A DNA stretch of 64,000 bases from Halisarca cf. caerulea. Its lineage: Eukaryota; Porifera; Demospongiae; Chondrillida; Halisarcidae. Positions within the stretch are counted from its first letter, which is position 1. Every line of letters starts with the position of its first letter. The translations under genes were made by a program, and so were the position numbers. This document shows, piece after piece, positions 1-13,320 of this stretch. The DNA lies in NCBI GenBank assembly GCA_963170055.1, contig CAUJGJ010000402.1, forward strand, positions 87,501-151,500. Direction: 5' to 3'. Below the pieces are notes generated by a model, which saw nothing but the letters and a program-made list of their open reading frames with translations, searched no databases and was not told the origin of the DNA.

Positions 1-826
1 ACCTGCACATTGATAGATGGTAAAATACATACAAGTGACAGGCTAACTCACAAGAATAAATATCATCAACTATTCACTTGTCGCTGGTAGGGACAAATCG
101 GCATTGCATAAAATGGCGAGTACACAAGTGTAGTAGAGTATTACAGAGGATATGCCGCTTAATACAGTACATCATATAAAACATGTCGATTTCCATGGAT
201 GAGATTGAGGTTAATCCTGGCAATCCACCCCCGTCACATAACACACACACACCACACCAACTGACTATATATGTATTTTGACATGCTAGACAATGCACCT
301 CATGCAGAGAATAAATATTTAGAATGATGCACATAATATTATGTAGTCACAATGGCTACTTTTACAGTAAGTGAACAGATACTACATATGGTATAATAAT
401 CAACGATCAATGAAATGTACATACTATATATTATGCACATACATAAGCCTGCATCCAAGGGAAAACCTGTATTGGTGCAGGTATACACATGCCTACAGAC
501 TTTCTAGAGAGAAAGAAGACATGCAGCAGGATGTCAATATACGTACATACTGTAGTAGTATAGCAGATTTACTGTGTACAGTATATGCAATCATTGGAAA
601 CCATCACAAACAGTATATATACATACTCTCATTCAATTTGGGAGATCCAATAGTAGAGTAATAAGCACTGCATGTCCTCATGCATAATATGACTTCGCTA
701 CATGCAAATTATACCTATATCCTTAGTTTTATCATCAGCATGATCTATGGCATGATGAGCAGTGGAGAAGCTCCAGTCATGAACATATGTACATAAAAGT
801 CTCAGCTACAAATATAACAAGAGCAA
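1..826. other. non-coding flank, no supported gene
   Basis: I see no exon with splice signals and a recognisable protein here. Short open frames exist on both strands but have no codon or family support. The stretch is AT-rich with scattered GTACATAC-type tetranucleotide runs. It lies downstream (3') of the minus-strand Ig-domain gene that ends near 1821. Confidence 0.5.
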
Positions 827-828
827 AC

Positions 829-863
<35 letters not shown>

Positions 864-1038
864 CACACATGCACACATGTACATATACACACACATATAC
901 GTACACACATACACACATACACACTCATATGCACACACACACACATACACACATACACACACACGCGCGCATGCATGCATGCACACACACACACACACAC
1001 TCACACATACACACGCACACACTGCACACACACACACA

Positions 1039-1079
<41 letters not shown>

Positions 1080-1087
1080 CACACCAC

Positions 1088-1169
<82 letters not shown>

Positions 1170-1177
1170 CACACCAC

Positions 1178-1261
<84 letters not shown>

Positions 1262-1269
1262 CACACCAC

Positions 1270-1314
<45 letters not shown>

Positions 1315-1322
1315 CACACCAC

Positions 1323-1373
<51 letters not shown>

Positions 1374-1382
1374 CACACCACA

Positions 1383-1438
<56 letters not shown>

Positions 1439-1447
1439 CACACCACA

Positions 1448-1503
<56 letters not shown>

Positions 1504-1511
1504 CACACCAC

Positions 1512-1560
<49 letters not shown>
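827..1560. repeat. CA/TG microsatellite with regular interruptions
   Basis: About 730 bp of (CA)n. From about 1077 onward it is interrupted by a recurrent block reading AACACACCACAACAC, at roughly 1078, 1167, 1259, 1313, 1371, 1436 and 1502. The simple repeat has therefore been amplified as longer units of about 54-90 bp. The left part, 827-1075, is more degenerate, with CATA and GCGC variants. All long open frames on both strands here (His-Thr or Cys-Val repeats) are artefacts of the dinucleotide. Confidence 0.97.
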
Positions 1561-1562
<2 letters not shown>

Positions 1563-1820
1563 GAGCATTTGTAGCTACATTGTGTGCTTATCAGCATATA
1601 AACACATTTTCTCAGAAATATAAGAGATTACACATTGGCTTATATATTTTGTCCATTGTGATCACCATAGCAATGATAATTAAAAGCATTAAATAATAAA
1701 TTAACAGATGTATTATCATACAATATTGCAAGTAAAGTATATGATTAAAATTGAAGAATACATGAATAGCATATTTGCTGCTACAGTAATTCCATAATTC
1801 TTACAATTGATAAGGTAAAA

Positions 1821-3770
1821 TTAGAAGCTGTAGTTTCTTCTTTCTCTTTCCTGTGTAGGCACAGATGACAACGAATAATATTTATGGAAAGCAATGATGT
1901 TGCGTATATGTACGTACCTGATGAAGTACAATTTCCACTCGTTTATATTTTAGTATCTTCCTAGGAATAGCAGACTGCTGTTTTTTGCTATATACTACAA
2001 CATACTGTCTTCCATAGCAAGTATAAGTACCTTCATGATGGGACTGAACACTGTCAAAATATAGGGTTGCATTATTTATGACAACATCTCCCCCTATGGT
2101 AATATTGACTGGATAAGCCCATTGTACAGAGGGAGGTGGCTGCCCAGTGGCATTGCAAACAATTGTTAGTGAGGAGTTTTCTTTCACAACAATTTGGCCC
2201 TCATTGTTTCTTCCATCTTTCAGGATGGACACTTCCATACTCTCTGGAGAGAAAAATTGCAGTGAACATTGCACACAACAGAGGCTACATTTAGAGTGCG
2301 CTGCAAGTGGTTGACTGGGGACTTTGAATATGTAGATATGCAAGTGTACTGCTTGATACCAATAAATCCATTATACATAATTATGTGGGACACATGTTCT
2401 AGACATAAAACCAGGGTGATGGTTGGCCACGTAAAAGAGAGTCTTGCAAAACATACGTTTATGTACACATACAGTACAAGCATATGTGCACATAGAGAGA
2501 TGAACAAACCTCCGCCCATGTGCTTCATGCACACTTTTTGTGAATCCACCTTGATAGGTTCCTTTTTAAATGTTTGTGAGGGGCCAACATGGTACTGTAT
2601 CAAGCAGAAGCGATGCCAAAGAAATGGCACAGGAAGTAGTGACAAACACGGTCCATTTTCTGCTGGTGTTAATGGGTACTTTATCCAAGAGGACCATCTT
2701 TCATTTAGTTTTTTACTTCCAATATAAGCTTTTTCAACATCATTGGCCGTCCAGCAGGTATACCTAATACCAAGGAGGAGATCGCGACACATTGAAGCAT
2801 TACAACTTTTAGTGCTAAGCAAATCAGGAAAAGCGAAATAAGCACGATCATTAAATGAGACGATCACTGGATCCTTTGTCACTTGTGGTGTGAAACACAT
2901 TTCTGCAGAAGGGAGATATGGTAGACATTTATAGTTAAAATTCCATAGCTTTCCACACAACGTACATGTGCTAACTACATGGTTGGCCATGGGAGCATAC
3001 TCACCTTCGTATGTACACACAATGGGGGAAGTACAGCATGTACATACATGGCAATACTGACCAAGATTTTTGACTCCATTGTAACTATGGAAACACACAC
3101 TCCCACACTCACCATGCATAAAATTATTCATTGCATGTTTTACAAAGCAAACAAGAATTCACAAATGGAATTTGAATACTAACACTTCCACTATGGCTAA
3201 TAGTTCACATATCACGTAGAGGACATTGAGGAGAACACAGCTTGTACATACACAACATAAAAACTGTTGTGAAAGTCATGGTGCTAGCTGAACCTGCAGT
3301 ATCAGCACAGCAGTGCAAGCTTTGCAGAAATCTGGGTGCTATTTTTTTGTTGATACTAGTAAATGGTTTTGTTTATGGAGGAGTTTACACAACACCAAAC
3401 AAATCCTCCTACACTGCCAGTAATAACAAAATGTTGTCTATTAATAATAATAATACTAATAATATAATATATCTGCACCTTGTTGACTAACTAAACTGCA
3501 GGGGCCTGTAAAGCAAAATATTCCTTATATTCGAGATATGCAGCACAAAGCGTATACAACTAGTACAATTACACCACGACTTAGTGTTAGATCCGCAGCT
3601 CATGAGGCGTTACAGCAGTACAGCGCGTCGTTGAATACAGAAAACCTATAGCGATTGATGCAGAGTTACTTGGACTACCTACGTCAATACTTACCACTTG
3701 GAGTAGCCATAAACGCTCCACATGTGCACAGCACCACAGCAATTACGAAAGAATTCAAAACACAAGGCAT
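1821..3770 (-). CDS. small secreted protein with immunoglobulin-like domain(s)
   Basis: Four-exon model, minus strand: 3695-3770, 2510-2902, 1918-2243, 1821-1850. The sum is 825 nt, giving 274 aa, and every junction agrees in phase (1, 1, 0). Exon 1 starts at ATG 3770 with a good signal peptide (MPCVLNSFVIAVVLCTCGAF) and ends at a GTAAGT donor. Exon 2 follows a strong pyrimidine-rich acceptor and encodes about 130 residues with several Cys; it may be a divergent Ig-like domain. Exon 3 is a clear Ig fold: SLTIVCNATGQPPPSVQW, about 45 residues later GTYTCYG, giving the Cys-Trp-Cys pattern, with N-glycosylation sequons. The last exon adds nine basic/polar residues (ERERRNYSF) and a stop. No transmembrane segment is visible, so a secreted product is inferred. 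The final exon is the weakest part; an alternative 3' end with a membrane anchor further left cannot be excluded. Single phase-1 Ig exons are usual in animal Ig genes. Confidence 0.72.
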
Positions 3771-3833
3771 TTCTTTATCTTCTCGTCAGCAAACGACAAT
3801 TTGCGATTAGTGTTCTTGCTGCGCTCTGCAAGT

Positions 3834-3842
3834 CTATTTATA
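3834..3842 (-). promoter_or_regulatory. TATA box of the Ig-domain gene
   Basis: On the minus strand TTATAAATAG lies about 65 bp upstream of ATG 3770, a fitting distance for a short 5' UTR. The surrounding 3540-3960 stretch is richer in CpG than its flanks, as expected for a promoter. Confidence 0.5.
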
Positions 3843-6605
3843 AGCGACGAACAGGATAAGTATCCGGAGGTATACGAATTGTTGACAGAATATCGAAGCG
3901 TCCACGTGGCCTTGAAGTCAAGGTACAGCTTCAGGTCACAGCTGCAGGGAACAAAGCGCAGTTTATAAATAAAAACCGGCGGTCATTTGTTCATGAATCA
4001 GACTCTCATCCAAACATGCTGAATGTTTAGAATAGACCCTTGTATCCTTGATAATTGGATAATTGGATCCAATATATGGCATGTGTCTACAATTATATTA
4101 GAGGGCCATGCAGCCAGGGATCCAACCATGTGCATGATTCAGACTTTAAAATAAAAGGGTTCCTCTTCATGCATTTGGTTGTATGCATACTGTAATAGTT
4201 CTCTCCATGCATGCATGCAATCTCCCAAAACTCAAAAATTCCATGCATGCACTTTCCCAGTGGGCCAGGGCTGTACGTAGCAAACATCACTGCATAATCT
4301 AATATGCCCATTTCGGTGAAGTGTAGAATTGTAATCATTTAAGCTTGTTTGAGACACTACAAACCTTTATGCATCAAAGTACAATGCATGCTCAGTATAT
4401 TATATGGAGTATATTCTGTATATAGCTCATAATATCTAACCCTATACCCTAGTATGCATTACCCTGCACTACCAACCTCGAGCACATTATATTGCATACT
4501 GTCCTCACATGTATAATGCTATCTGACTTTATATATATATATATATGGTGTCCAGTTACTCCCATTTCCACAGTACTTGTCCTGGAACCATGTGTCAAGG
4601 TTATGTGTTGCTATATAGCAATGATATTTTCTACGCTGTATTACATATAAAGCTTTTCTTTTTCCTCTTCATCTTTGATCCTCCTCCCCCTCTGTACATG
4701 TAGCACCTCTCAGAGGTCATGAAATTCAACTTAATCAAAATCATATTAAACCCTGATGTGATTAAACTGTTAAGTAGCTAATTACAAGCATAGACAATAG
4801 AAAGACATACAAGCAATCACTTGTTAGGGATGTGCATTAATTGCTCAACAACAACAGACACACGTACAGCACCAAGTTGTCACCACCAGCATGCACAATA
4901 GGTTGCAGAGATGTACAAGATGCGAAAACATCAATCCTCAGCTCCTCTGAGATCTACTATCCAGTTCAATAATCAGCCTATTTGTTTGATACATTTTTCC
5001 AATGGCAGTCTAAGAAAATGAAGAAAATAAATTGCTTTAGACTCATTGCTACATTAAGTAGTAAGGCTATGAGAACAGTATACAGTAGAAACTTCAATAC
5101 TGCACTACTCTAAATAGGGGCAAAGCATAACAAACCTCTCTATTATGAACACTGCTTGCAGGGGCGGATGCAGAAAATACAGTGACTAGTGTCCTAAATG
5201 AGATCCTGATATTGTAGAATAATGCAATCAATGTATAGTATTAAAATGGCTGCCACTTACAGTACATACAAGGTTGAATTCTGATTGAAGATTCCAGCTC
5301 TTTCGAATATTTATGGAGTGAGAATATAGTTATAACTGTTCCCCTTTAAGTATAATTCATGAATAGGTACAGTAAGATGCTTTATCATAAAATTATATCA
5401 CTGGCAATATCTCATGTACATGACATAACCATAAATGGGAGTACTGTAGTCAAAACAAGAGAGCCATCTTAGTGGTTTTCAAGTACTCTCCCCCAACAGA
5501 GGTTGCAAAAGCTGCATGTTTTGGAGAATATACATATTAAAGAGATCTACGGCTGGCAATAAGAGCATGAAGTGGTAACTTGCTACTTCTGCTTTCATGG
5601 GAATTAAATACTATTCCTAATATAGCTCTCTTGAAGAATTTCAAGGCTAGACTGGTTTCTGGAAACCTCACAACCCCCCCTGGTTTGTGGTTCACAATTG
5701 CTACCTCAGTACTCTTTCAGTACATTTGAACCTCCAGAGTAGCACAAATACCTTGTAAAGGACTAAAAGTAGCTGAATTTGTATTTCCCTTAATATGTAT
5801 ACCTCTATATGTTGTTTAACTGGAGGCTTTGCTGTAATTACTCCTAAGTAGAAATACGTATTACAATCAAGAAACACAGGATGTTTAGAGCTGCACAGGT
5901 ATTTGCAAATGAAAGGATAATGCAGTTGAAGCAACGTGCAATTCATTGACAATTGTTCAAGAAATCCACTGGTGAGAATTCTTTACTTTCAACAAAATAT
6001 TAATTTGCTCAGGACAAAATCCAAGCTGAGGAAGAAGACAGGATGATGTTCATGAATGCCTACATCACATGTGCATGTACTGTACACACATGTACACATT
6101 TATGTTAGCACAACGGAAGAAAAACAGCTACGTATGGATCATATTTCAAAAGAAAGTGTTGGAGGGCGGCAGAGGCGGCAGGGGTGGTCAGTGGGAAGGT
6201 AAAGGTCAGGAAATACGAGTTTCCTATTTCAGTACATGTAAAGTACACATCAGTTAAGCTAGCTCCCTCCACTGTAACAAAATATACTGGATTACATTTA
6301 TATGGGACACCTGACCTTAGCTTGATTTCAATTTCATAGACATTGCATAACTACACAAGCATACTGCCACGTCACCTAAAAGGTTTGGTGCTTCTTGTAC
6401 AGTGTAAACTACAATGCCAACCCTACACACGCGCATACCATCCACTTCCTACTCAAAACCAAATGTCAACAACATGCTGTGCAAATGGGGTCAAGTCTCT
6501 GAGAAAATTCCATCACAAGTATTCCATACAGAATGTACTATGGGTGGAATGTTACAAGAATTTGTAAACAAACTGTATAGAGAAGAATTTTATATTACAC
6601 TTTTA
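3843..6605. other. intergenic region between Ig gene and LYRM4
   Basis: Mostly non-coding AT-rich sequence with no family recognised. One minus-strand stretch, 5803-5890, is open and bounded by plausible splice sites (GTGCAG before it, GTATAC after it) and would encode a piece containing KHPVFLDCNTYFYLGVITAK. I do not recognise it and no partner exons were found, so it is not called as a gene. Short TA and TATG runs occur near 4530. Confidence 0.4.
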
Positions 6606-9600
6606 CTAGGATAAAGGCAAAGTTGGAGATCTTACAATACCATACGTACCGAACTCATTGACCATCCACTGAGAGGATTTAACAGAAAGACAAGATACAG
6701 ATTGGGATTAAATCCCACTGAATATTAAGCAAATTCTGCACTCTGACAAGTTCTAAATAAACACCACATAAAAACAATCAGCTAAGAGAGATGCAATGAA
6801 ATTTTACAAGAAAATTTTACCTGCCGTTGTAACATTTCTAGTGACTCCAATCCATGACGATATTCCCTTGCAATTTCCATAGCATCTTCAAGACCTTTTT
6901 TCTCCTTCAAGTAGTCTCTAACACGTCTTCTTGCATACATCCTGCACATTGAGTACAAGTTCAGTAAACAAAGTAAATATAACATGTTGTGGACTAAGTT
7001 CATGTTTCTATCCTTGTGATCATTAGAGGAACAACTTTACAATCAAGAATTTCCATGATACACTATCACTATATATATACACAGAGACACATACCACTTC
7101 ATCCAGTGGCCTATCATTACCCAAAAGAAATTCCCTTCAGATGAGGCTCCTTTCCAGTGAATGAGAGCCCCACTTGTCTTGAAATGTATGTTGCTTTCTG
7201 GTTATAAACAGATGCATATGACAGCACTTTGCCACCTGATTTGCAATGCCAACATTTACACCAAAATAAACTACTATATATACTATATACGAATATATGT
7301 AACATTCACCCACATTTTTCACACCACATTCTCTTCATTTAGTTTCACTAGCACCTAGAACGTTTCTTCATTACCACAATCAATTCCAACACATTTTCCC
7401 ACAAAGATCGTTCAATAATTCTATACATCCAAACCTAAACAAATCATGCTGTCAGCTTGCCCACAACTACGTTGACAGGTTGTTTTGCATTTGACAACTT
7501 CCCTAGTACATTTGACAACTTCCCTAGTGCATTTGACAACTTCCCTAGTGCATTTGACAGCTTCCCTAGTGCCTTTGACAACTTCCCTAGTGCATTTGAC
7601 AACTTCCCTAGTGCCTTTGCCGCTTTAGCCATCATTTTTTCTACTGCCAAGGCATTTTCGCCAGTCAAATCTAATACCAACTTCAGACTTGAAAAGAGGA
7701 AATAAACCACACTATACTACATTTGTCACCATAATCACGACAAAGGGTCAAAACTCATCTGTATACGTATAATGCGCATATCATTGATTGCATTGTGATT
7801 TTCACCGTTATTCAAATAGTTTGTCTATTTGTGGTCTTTGATTGATGTTATCAGCAAAAATATTACTTCTAGCATTAATATTATTTAATAATCATCTTCA
7901 TGTTTACTTATAATTATTATTCTTATAATATTATAGAGCTTCAATTTATATATTATTATATTGTAATTAGTTACCAGCAAAAACACTAAGTATTTGGGGT
8001 CAATATATGTAATTCCCAAACTTTGCAAGTGGCCTTTAGTAAGTGAAATGGTTGGTTTATTGTACTTAACAACAGTAAGAGGCAGACATTGTGAATTATT
8101 GATTCACAACAATACTTTTGAGCCACAAAAATTTTCCAACATATGGTACTACTAAATACTCACATTCAAAGTGCCACATAAATTTCCCAACCATATGGAA
8201 CTACTAAATACTCACATTCAAACACGTGAGTTAGTACATGTGCTTCAGAATGGTGAGCATGTATTACAACGCTGCTACCTCAAATTGTATCAGTTCTTAA
8301 AAAATATCTACATGGTATTACCATGAGTAATATCCTCTACAGTTCAATACAGCCATTGTTTTCTGCATGTGTTGATTTGTTCACAGACAAGTTATAGTGT
8401 TAGTCACGTCACGATCCTACATACTACACATCACACATGAGGGGGTGGCAAGGACACATGAGCCTACCATGGGATAAGGATCTCTTGTTCTGGTAATCCC
8501 CTACACCGTACCACTCACGGGTTTGCATAAGTGCAAAGTGTCAATGATAAGTTGACAAACCTCTACACAAATACTAAACCCACCACTACATGAGATAGTG
8601 TGAGCTCAAACAGCTGATCTAGAGGGTAGCAATCCTAAAGATAGCATAAATACACAAGTACAAGAGCAGGATGACCTATGTTTTCATGCGACACAAGGGA
8701 AAGGACACAAAGGTCAAAGAGGCAACATGTGAATTCCACAGAGAAAGATTAGGGTGTGATGCCAAGGATCCAAGACACCATGTTTCCCCTCAAACCCAGA
8801 GGAAACAGTGCAGATACGTACATTAACAAGCATGTGGAAATCAGCCAATAAATGATGGCAGTACTGATATGTGGTACTGCCTGACAAAGATACACAGAAC
8901 ATGTATGTACATGCACATGAAACAAGGAATGAAAAGAATAATAAAGATATTTGCCAATGCCATGTGTGTCTGGGGGACAATGGGATAGGCTATTACCATA
9001 TAACCAGAAATAATGGTGGAAACAGTATTTGGCAGCTTTCTTCCCATTTTAGGTACTGGCAGTTTTACTTATGCAGGTAACCTGCTGAAGTTATACTTCA
9101 TCACCATGGTGACCGTGTAGCGGAACTTTCACGTATGGAATTGCTTCTGATTGATAGCTGTGTAAGAAAATATAATGTTTCTTAAGAGTTCTAGTTGCTA
9201 ATCACTACTCATGATTTACTCTTATTTCTCTGGAGATACCTGTCCTAGTTTCACTGTATAAAATATGAATTATATAAGTGGTCATTTACAAAACCTTAAC
9301 TGTACGAATGCTCAAACTTTTACGGAACAACTGGCAAATATTACGTATATTGGGAGAACTTAATCAAACCATAGATACCAGTATCTATGATCATGGCTAT
9401 GATCAAGGCTATGATCAAGGCTATGATCAAACCACCAATATGCCAAAATCAAAGGTCACCAATATTTGTGGATACATGGTAGAGCGTACGTACGTAGGTT
9501 TGGTAGCTGTACATGTACTACTACTTCTACAAAAAAAACTATGTAACCCCCCCCCCCCCCCCCCCCCTCCTCCCCAGTGATCGTTTATGCCATAGTATTC

Positions 9601-12600
9601 AGCTGCATTGCACGATTGTAGTGGAGATCTATTCATAAACCGCATAGTAGTCAAGAATAGCCTCAGGTACATACCACCACATAAAACAGCTTGAAAAGAA
9701 TTCTCCCACCAAGAATGCCACCTAAGAATACCCTACAATACCATATACAGTACTTCCCTCGCACCCACACCCACACCCACCCTTACATTACTATACATGC
9801 AGTGATATTGCCCCCTCCCCCTCCTCCTCCCCCCCCCACACACACACCAATTGTCTAGAAAACCTGTTGGGCACAGATCATATCAAACAGGGGTGTTCAT
9901 CGCTTCAAAGTGTGTAACAGGGCAATCAACCATTGACAGTAGTCTCTAGTAGCACTGACCGCTATTTCCCCTCCTTCATTTGGTGACCTATGGTGTCACA
10001 GTAATTGAATAATGAAGAGAAAATAGGGATCTGGACTGCACAAGGCTACAATGACAGCAGCTGTACATTATACAACTACATGTACGTAGCTGTGAACAAA
10101 GTTCAGAACCTTATGTAATAGTGTTGCTGAATTGTGTTACATGATAATATCGACTGATGTGTTGTGCTGCAGAATGTATCCATGTAACCCTTATGTCTGA
10201 GTACAATTATGGGCAAATCCAACACACTGGGTGGTCACTCGCTGGCAGAGTAGGTGGTTACCCTTGTTGACCACCTTGCTTCTTGTATCAGGTACATAAT
10301 AGGTGACGCACGTGTTGCAAGCAATTTTGACAATGCGTAAATTCAAATTTGCAGACATGGAGGTTAAGCCGGACAAGGGAATAAAATTGTGAAAAGCTGT
10401 TGATGTTAGTATTGAATGTATCTCAAGCATATACGTACGTATGTTGCATGATTGTATGTTTTTTCTGGACTGGCCACATTTCTTGACAAATACCAGTACC
10501 CCAGTTAATTTGCTTCCATTCGTACTGTTTGTGGTGAAAAGTGATCATGGGTTGGCCATATACGTACAATGCATGGCAATATGTGTGTCTGTTCAGTATA
10601 ATCAGCTGGAGGCTCTAGATCTGATTCACTTTGGTTTTGCCATTCAGACTGCAAGTAGATGAGAATATGTGTGAGAATGTTGTGATCCTGGTTGTCAAGT
10701 TGTACTTGTGAATGCTATATATTCTGATAGTACGTATTTCATTTGGTTTCTGTGATAAGTACGCATATTTTGTGTCATGGTGAGTGGGTAGATCAAAGGA
10801 AAAAGTGGTTTGTAAAAGCTCTTCAAACCACTTTTGAGTAATTATACAGCACACTTGCAATCAAGGAGTCAGCTCTACAGCACACTTGTGATCAAGTCAT
10901 TAAGAGCTTCTGACGAAAGAATTAACTTTATTTCCCTTAACCACTCACTATTGCACGAGATCACAGGCCAATGTATGGGACAAAATCATTAGTGCAATCC
11001 CATGACACAAGTTAGGTGTGACACCCGAGGTGATTGAAGAAACATGTGATTGTATAGCTGCACATCCTGCTTGGGAGGGACACAACTAATACTTAAAGTC
11101 AAACAAAACAACAAGCGGGTTGAGAAAAGCCATCTTCAATTATACTACAGACACTCTATAATACTCCGTAGAGAGTCTATGAACAAGGACGAGGTACACT
11201 TCAATACGTCACAAATGTCACCTGTCAGCATTAAACGTCATGGTGAGAGCTGGCAAGGCAGTAGCATAGGGTGGAGCTTGGGAATAAATACAAATATGTA
11301 AAAAACATACACATACGTGAATCCTTATACGTATTAGGTGCTTATTAGGTGCTTAGGTTATAGATGCAATAAATAAGTACGTATAGACCTTAGACAGGAA
11401 TACAGCATGCAGCACGTACGGGTACTGCACATTCAGTGACAGTCTACATTTGTGCGAAGACCCAGGGCTCTTTTTGTACTAAAAATTGCTTGCATGGCTG
11501 TTGACTGGCATGCATCTACGTATGTTCTGATCAAAGGTTATGAAAGGTACGAGTGATATTTAATAGACCTGCATGTCTTGGGACATATACGTATGATCAG
11601 ATCAATAGCTAAACGATGCCAACTTAGTCTTTCCTGTCATAAAGTATAATAACGCCAAAACATTTATGCAGAGAGGACCTTAGCAACATGGCCACTAAGA
11701 ACCTTCGATCTCCACTATACATATAAACAGATTCAGCAAAAGAATTCCAGTGACAATAAAAAAACTTCGATACTATACTTGTATGCAACACACACGTCAT
11801 GAGGAAGATGGCTACCACCACCGTCGACGTGGCAAGTGACAGGATGAATACAGTGCTTAGGAAGACCGCCACAACCTTTGAATGGGAAGTTGCTGAAAGT
11901 GACCGAGGAGAGGGTAATATTTCGTGGCAGAAAGTAAAATAGAAGAAGGCGGCAGTAACGGGAGACCCCTACGCGAATTTGCAGTAGCTGTCACCTTGTT
12001 GTTTCAACGGACTTTTTTGTTGATTGCGAAGTTACTTTCTCCTGGCCTTGCCAGGGGGGGGGGGGGAGTAATCACCCTGTGTCCGAGGCCTGGTCACTCT
12101 GTTTTTCATTCAGCCTTGTCAGGAACCAGGGATTATGGAACCAGGTGTACATTTTGTGGGCATATACCAAGCCCTGCACCATGGTAACCCTGTGTCCGAG
12201 GCCTCTTTCTTGTATCATTATTGTTCCAGAATAATTATTTGAATAAGTGTATGAACATGCGCGAGACCGCCTAATAAGAAGTAAGGTAAAAGCAGGCAAT
12301 TTCGGGAATGTCTTATAATTTTCCGTACATAAACTGAATAGCCGAAGGAGATTAGTGGAAAGGTTATTGCCATATTCCGCATCTATTCTAGTCCCTTTTA
12401 CCCCGATCAGTCTACTGACTGAAAAGAATAGGAACGTTCGCGGAATTACCAGCTTCCCGAAATTACCTGCTTTTACCTTACAACAGGAAAAAAGCTGACA
12501 ATGTAAAGTATGTTCGTGCACTAACCTGTAGTTAAAAGAAACAAATTGCTCCCCTTGCCTCAATAGCTGTTTGTATAGCTTTAGAACACCGCGACGAGTT

Positions 12601-12614
12601 ACTTCTTGAGCCAT
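6606..12614 (-). CDS. LYRM4: LYR motif protein 4 / ISD11, mitochondrial iron-sulfur assembly factor
   Basis: Three-exon model: 12526-12614, 6821-6941, 6606-6668; 273 nt, 90 aa, against about 91 aa for animal ISD11. Exon 1 reads MAQEVTRRGVLKLYKQLLRQ then GEQFVSFNYR, carrying the LYR/LYK tripeptide and the SFNYR end typical of the family. It stops at a GTTAGT donor in phase 2. Exon 2 continues with MYARRRVRDYLKEKK and ends LQRQ, matching the YAxRRxRD...E.K core and the RQ near the C-terminus. LYRM4 stabilises the cysteine desulfurase NFS1, with acyl carrier protein, in the mitochondrial matrix (family knowledge). Exon 3 (WMVNEFGTYGIV...) has a good acceptor and keeps frame to a stop, but resembles the usual VHIGQLYS tail poorly; a competing acceptor near 6486 would give a shorter tail. 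Intron 1 is 5.6 kb and full of repeats. Exons 1 and 2 are secure; exon 3 is tentative. Confidence 0.85.
7488..7613. repeat. 21 bp minisatellite, six copies
   Basis: Six tandem 21 bp units of the form GCATTTGACAACTTCCCTAGT, with few substitutions, inside LYRM4 intron 1. The period is a multiple of three, so both strands stay open across it (heptads ALGKLSN on minus, FDNFPSA on plus). The minus-strand frame is preceded by a splice-acceptor-like CTCTTTTCAAG, but no partner exon is visible, so I treat it as a repeat and not as an exon. Confidence 0.9.
8122..8223. repeat. 51 bp tandem duplication
   Basis: Two adjacent 51 bp units (8122-8172 and 8173-8223), each beginning GCCACA(A/T)AAATTT and ending CTCACATTCAAA, with about 85% identity by eye. 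Within LYRM4 intron 1. Confidence 0.8.
9385..9430. repeat. 12 bp tandem repeat
   Basis: Four units of CTATGATCAAGG or close variants in LYRM4 intron 1. A pure C run of about 22 nt follows at 9546-9567. Confidence 0.85.
10801..10835. repeat. short perfect inverted repeat
   Basis: Arms AAAAGTGGTTTG (10801-10812) and CAAACCACTTTT (10824-10835) are perfect complements around an 11 nt loop. Too short to call an RNA gene; it lies in LYRM4 intron 1. Confidence 0.7.
12281..12481. mobile_element. MITE with 28 bp terminal inverted repeats
   Basis: The left end reads GTAAGGTAAAAGCAGGCAAT and continues TTCGGGAA; the right end read backwards is the same with one mismatch. The 201 bp element has no coding capacity and lies 45 bp inside intron 1 of LYRM4, next to exon 1. 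No convincing target-site duplication beyond AA was seen, so the superfamily is open. Confidence 0.85.
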
Positions 12615-12990
12615 TTTATGTATTACGCAATAGTAAGCTAGGCTGCTATATACATATATGTATATGTGAAGTATATGGCAGTCGATATAGGTGGGTCTCA
12701 TTCGCAATATTGTCCAGTGGGTACGCTTTATATTATCTATGGTCAATCATATTCATGTTGTTTGTTGGCTGATGGCATGATGCCCATGTACACACATGAT
12801 TATAGAGTCAATCAATAAGAAAGAAATCTTGCATCTGATGAACTTCAAAGTAAAACTGTAGGGTATAAAGAGTCTATGGGTTAATGGAGCTTCTCCACCA
12901 GGAGGCTGGCCAGACGTTAGTATGCCATCATTGATGCTGAAGCAGTGCATCATCATCCTTCACTTGTGGGCATCACCAACTGGGGGTAAA

Positions 12991-13125
12991 ATATCCTTGT
13001 TCAACCTGCAGGACTCACCTCTCATATCCTTGTTCAACCTGCAGGACTCACCTCTCATATCCTTGTTCAACCTGCTGGACTCACCTCTCATATCCTTGTT
13101 CAACCTGCAGGACTTACCTCTCATA
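12991..13125. repeat. 33 bp minisatellite, four copies
   Basis: Four units of ATATCCTTGTTCAACCTGCA plus GGACTCACCTCTC, in the gap between LYRM4 and the LINE. The 33 bp period keeps a frame open (repeat ISLFNLQDSPL), but nothing suggests translation. Confidence 0.9.
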
Positions 13126-13320
13126 CGTACATCCTCCTCTTAATTCTCAAGCTTGTGCCATCTGTAGCAGGCAAAGGGGATCATGATCATCTGATTAGAT
13201 GGTATACGGGGGTTGAAAACACAAACATCAAATAAGGTGCTCCTTTAATTTGCACCATTACAGTAAATATTAAAATTGTAATTAATGATTGTATGATCAC
13301 ATGCGCATGCATGTCACACA

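Noticed and set aside
195..235. 2A-like motif (EIEVNPGNP) suggesting a LINE ORF with a skipping peptide, and a similar AT(G)GAGGTTAAGCC at about 10358
   Set aside because: The Pro-Gly-Pro end is not intact, no RT frame lies next to it, and similarity between the two sites is about 20 bp.
777..1623. Several long open frames on both strands, up to 278 codons
   Set aside because: They are translations of (CA)n (His-Thr or Cys-Val repeats) and follow from the dinucleotide having no stop codons.
5803..5890. Exon-like stretch between the Ig gene and LYRM4
   Set aside because: Splice signals alone are weak evidence and no neighbouring exon or protein family was found.
11808..11942. 44-codon plus-strand frame MATTTVDVASDR... 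with CpG-rich context
   Set aside because: It lies in LYRM4 intron 1, matches nothing I know and has no clear donor or partner exon; possibly part of an old repeat.
12072..12746. A 224-codon frame as a gene of its own
   Set aside because: Only its segment 12526-12614 is meaningful, as exon 1 of LYRM4 up to a splice donor; the rest runs through intron and a MITE.
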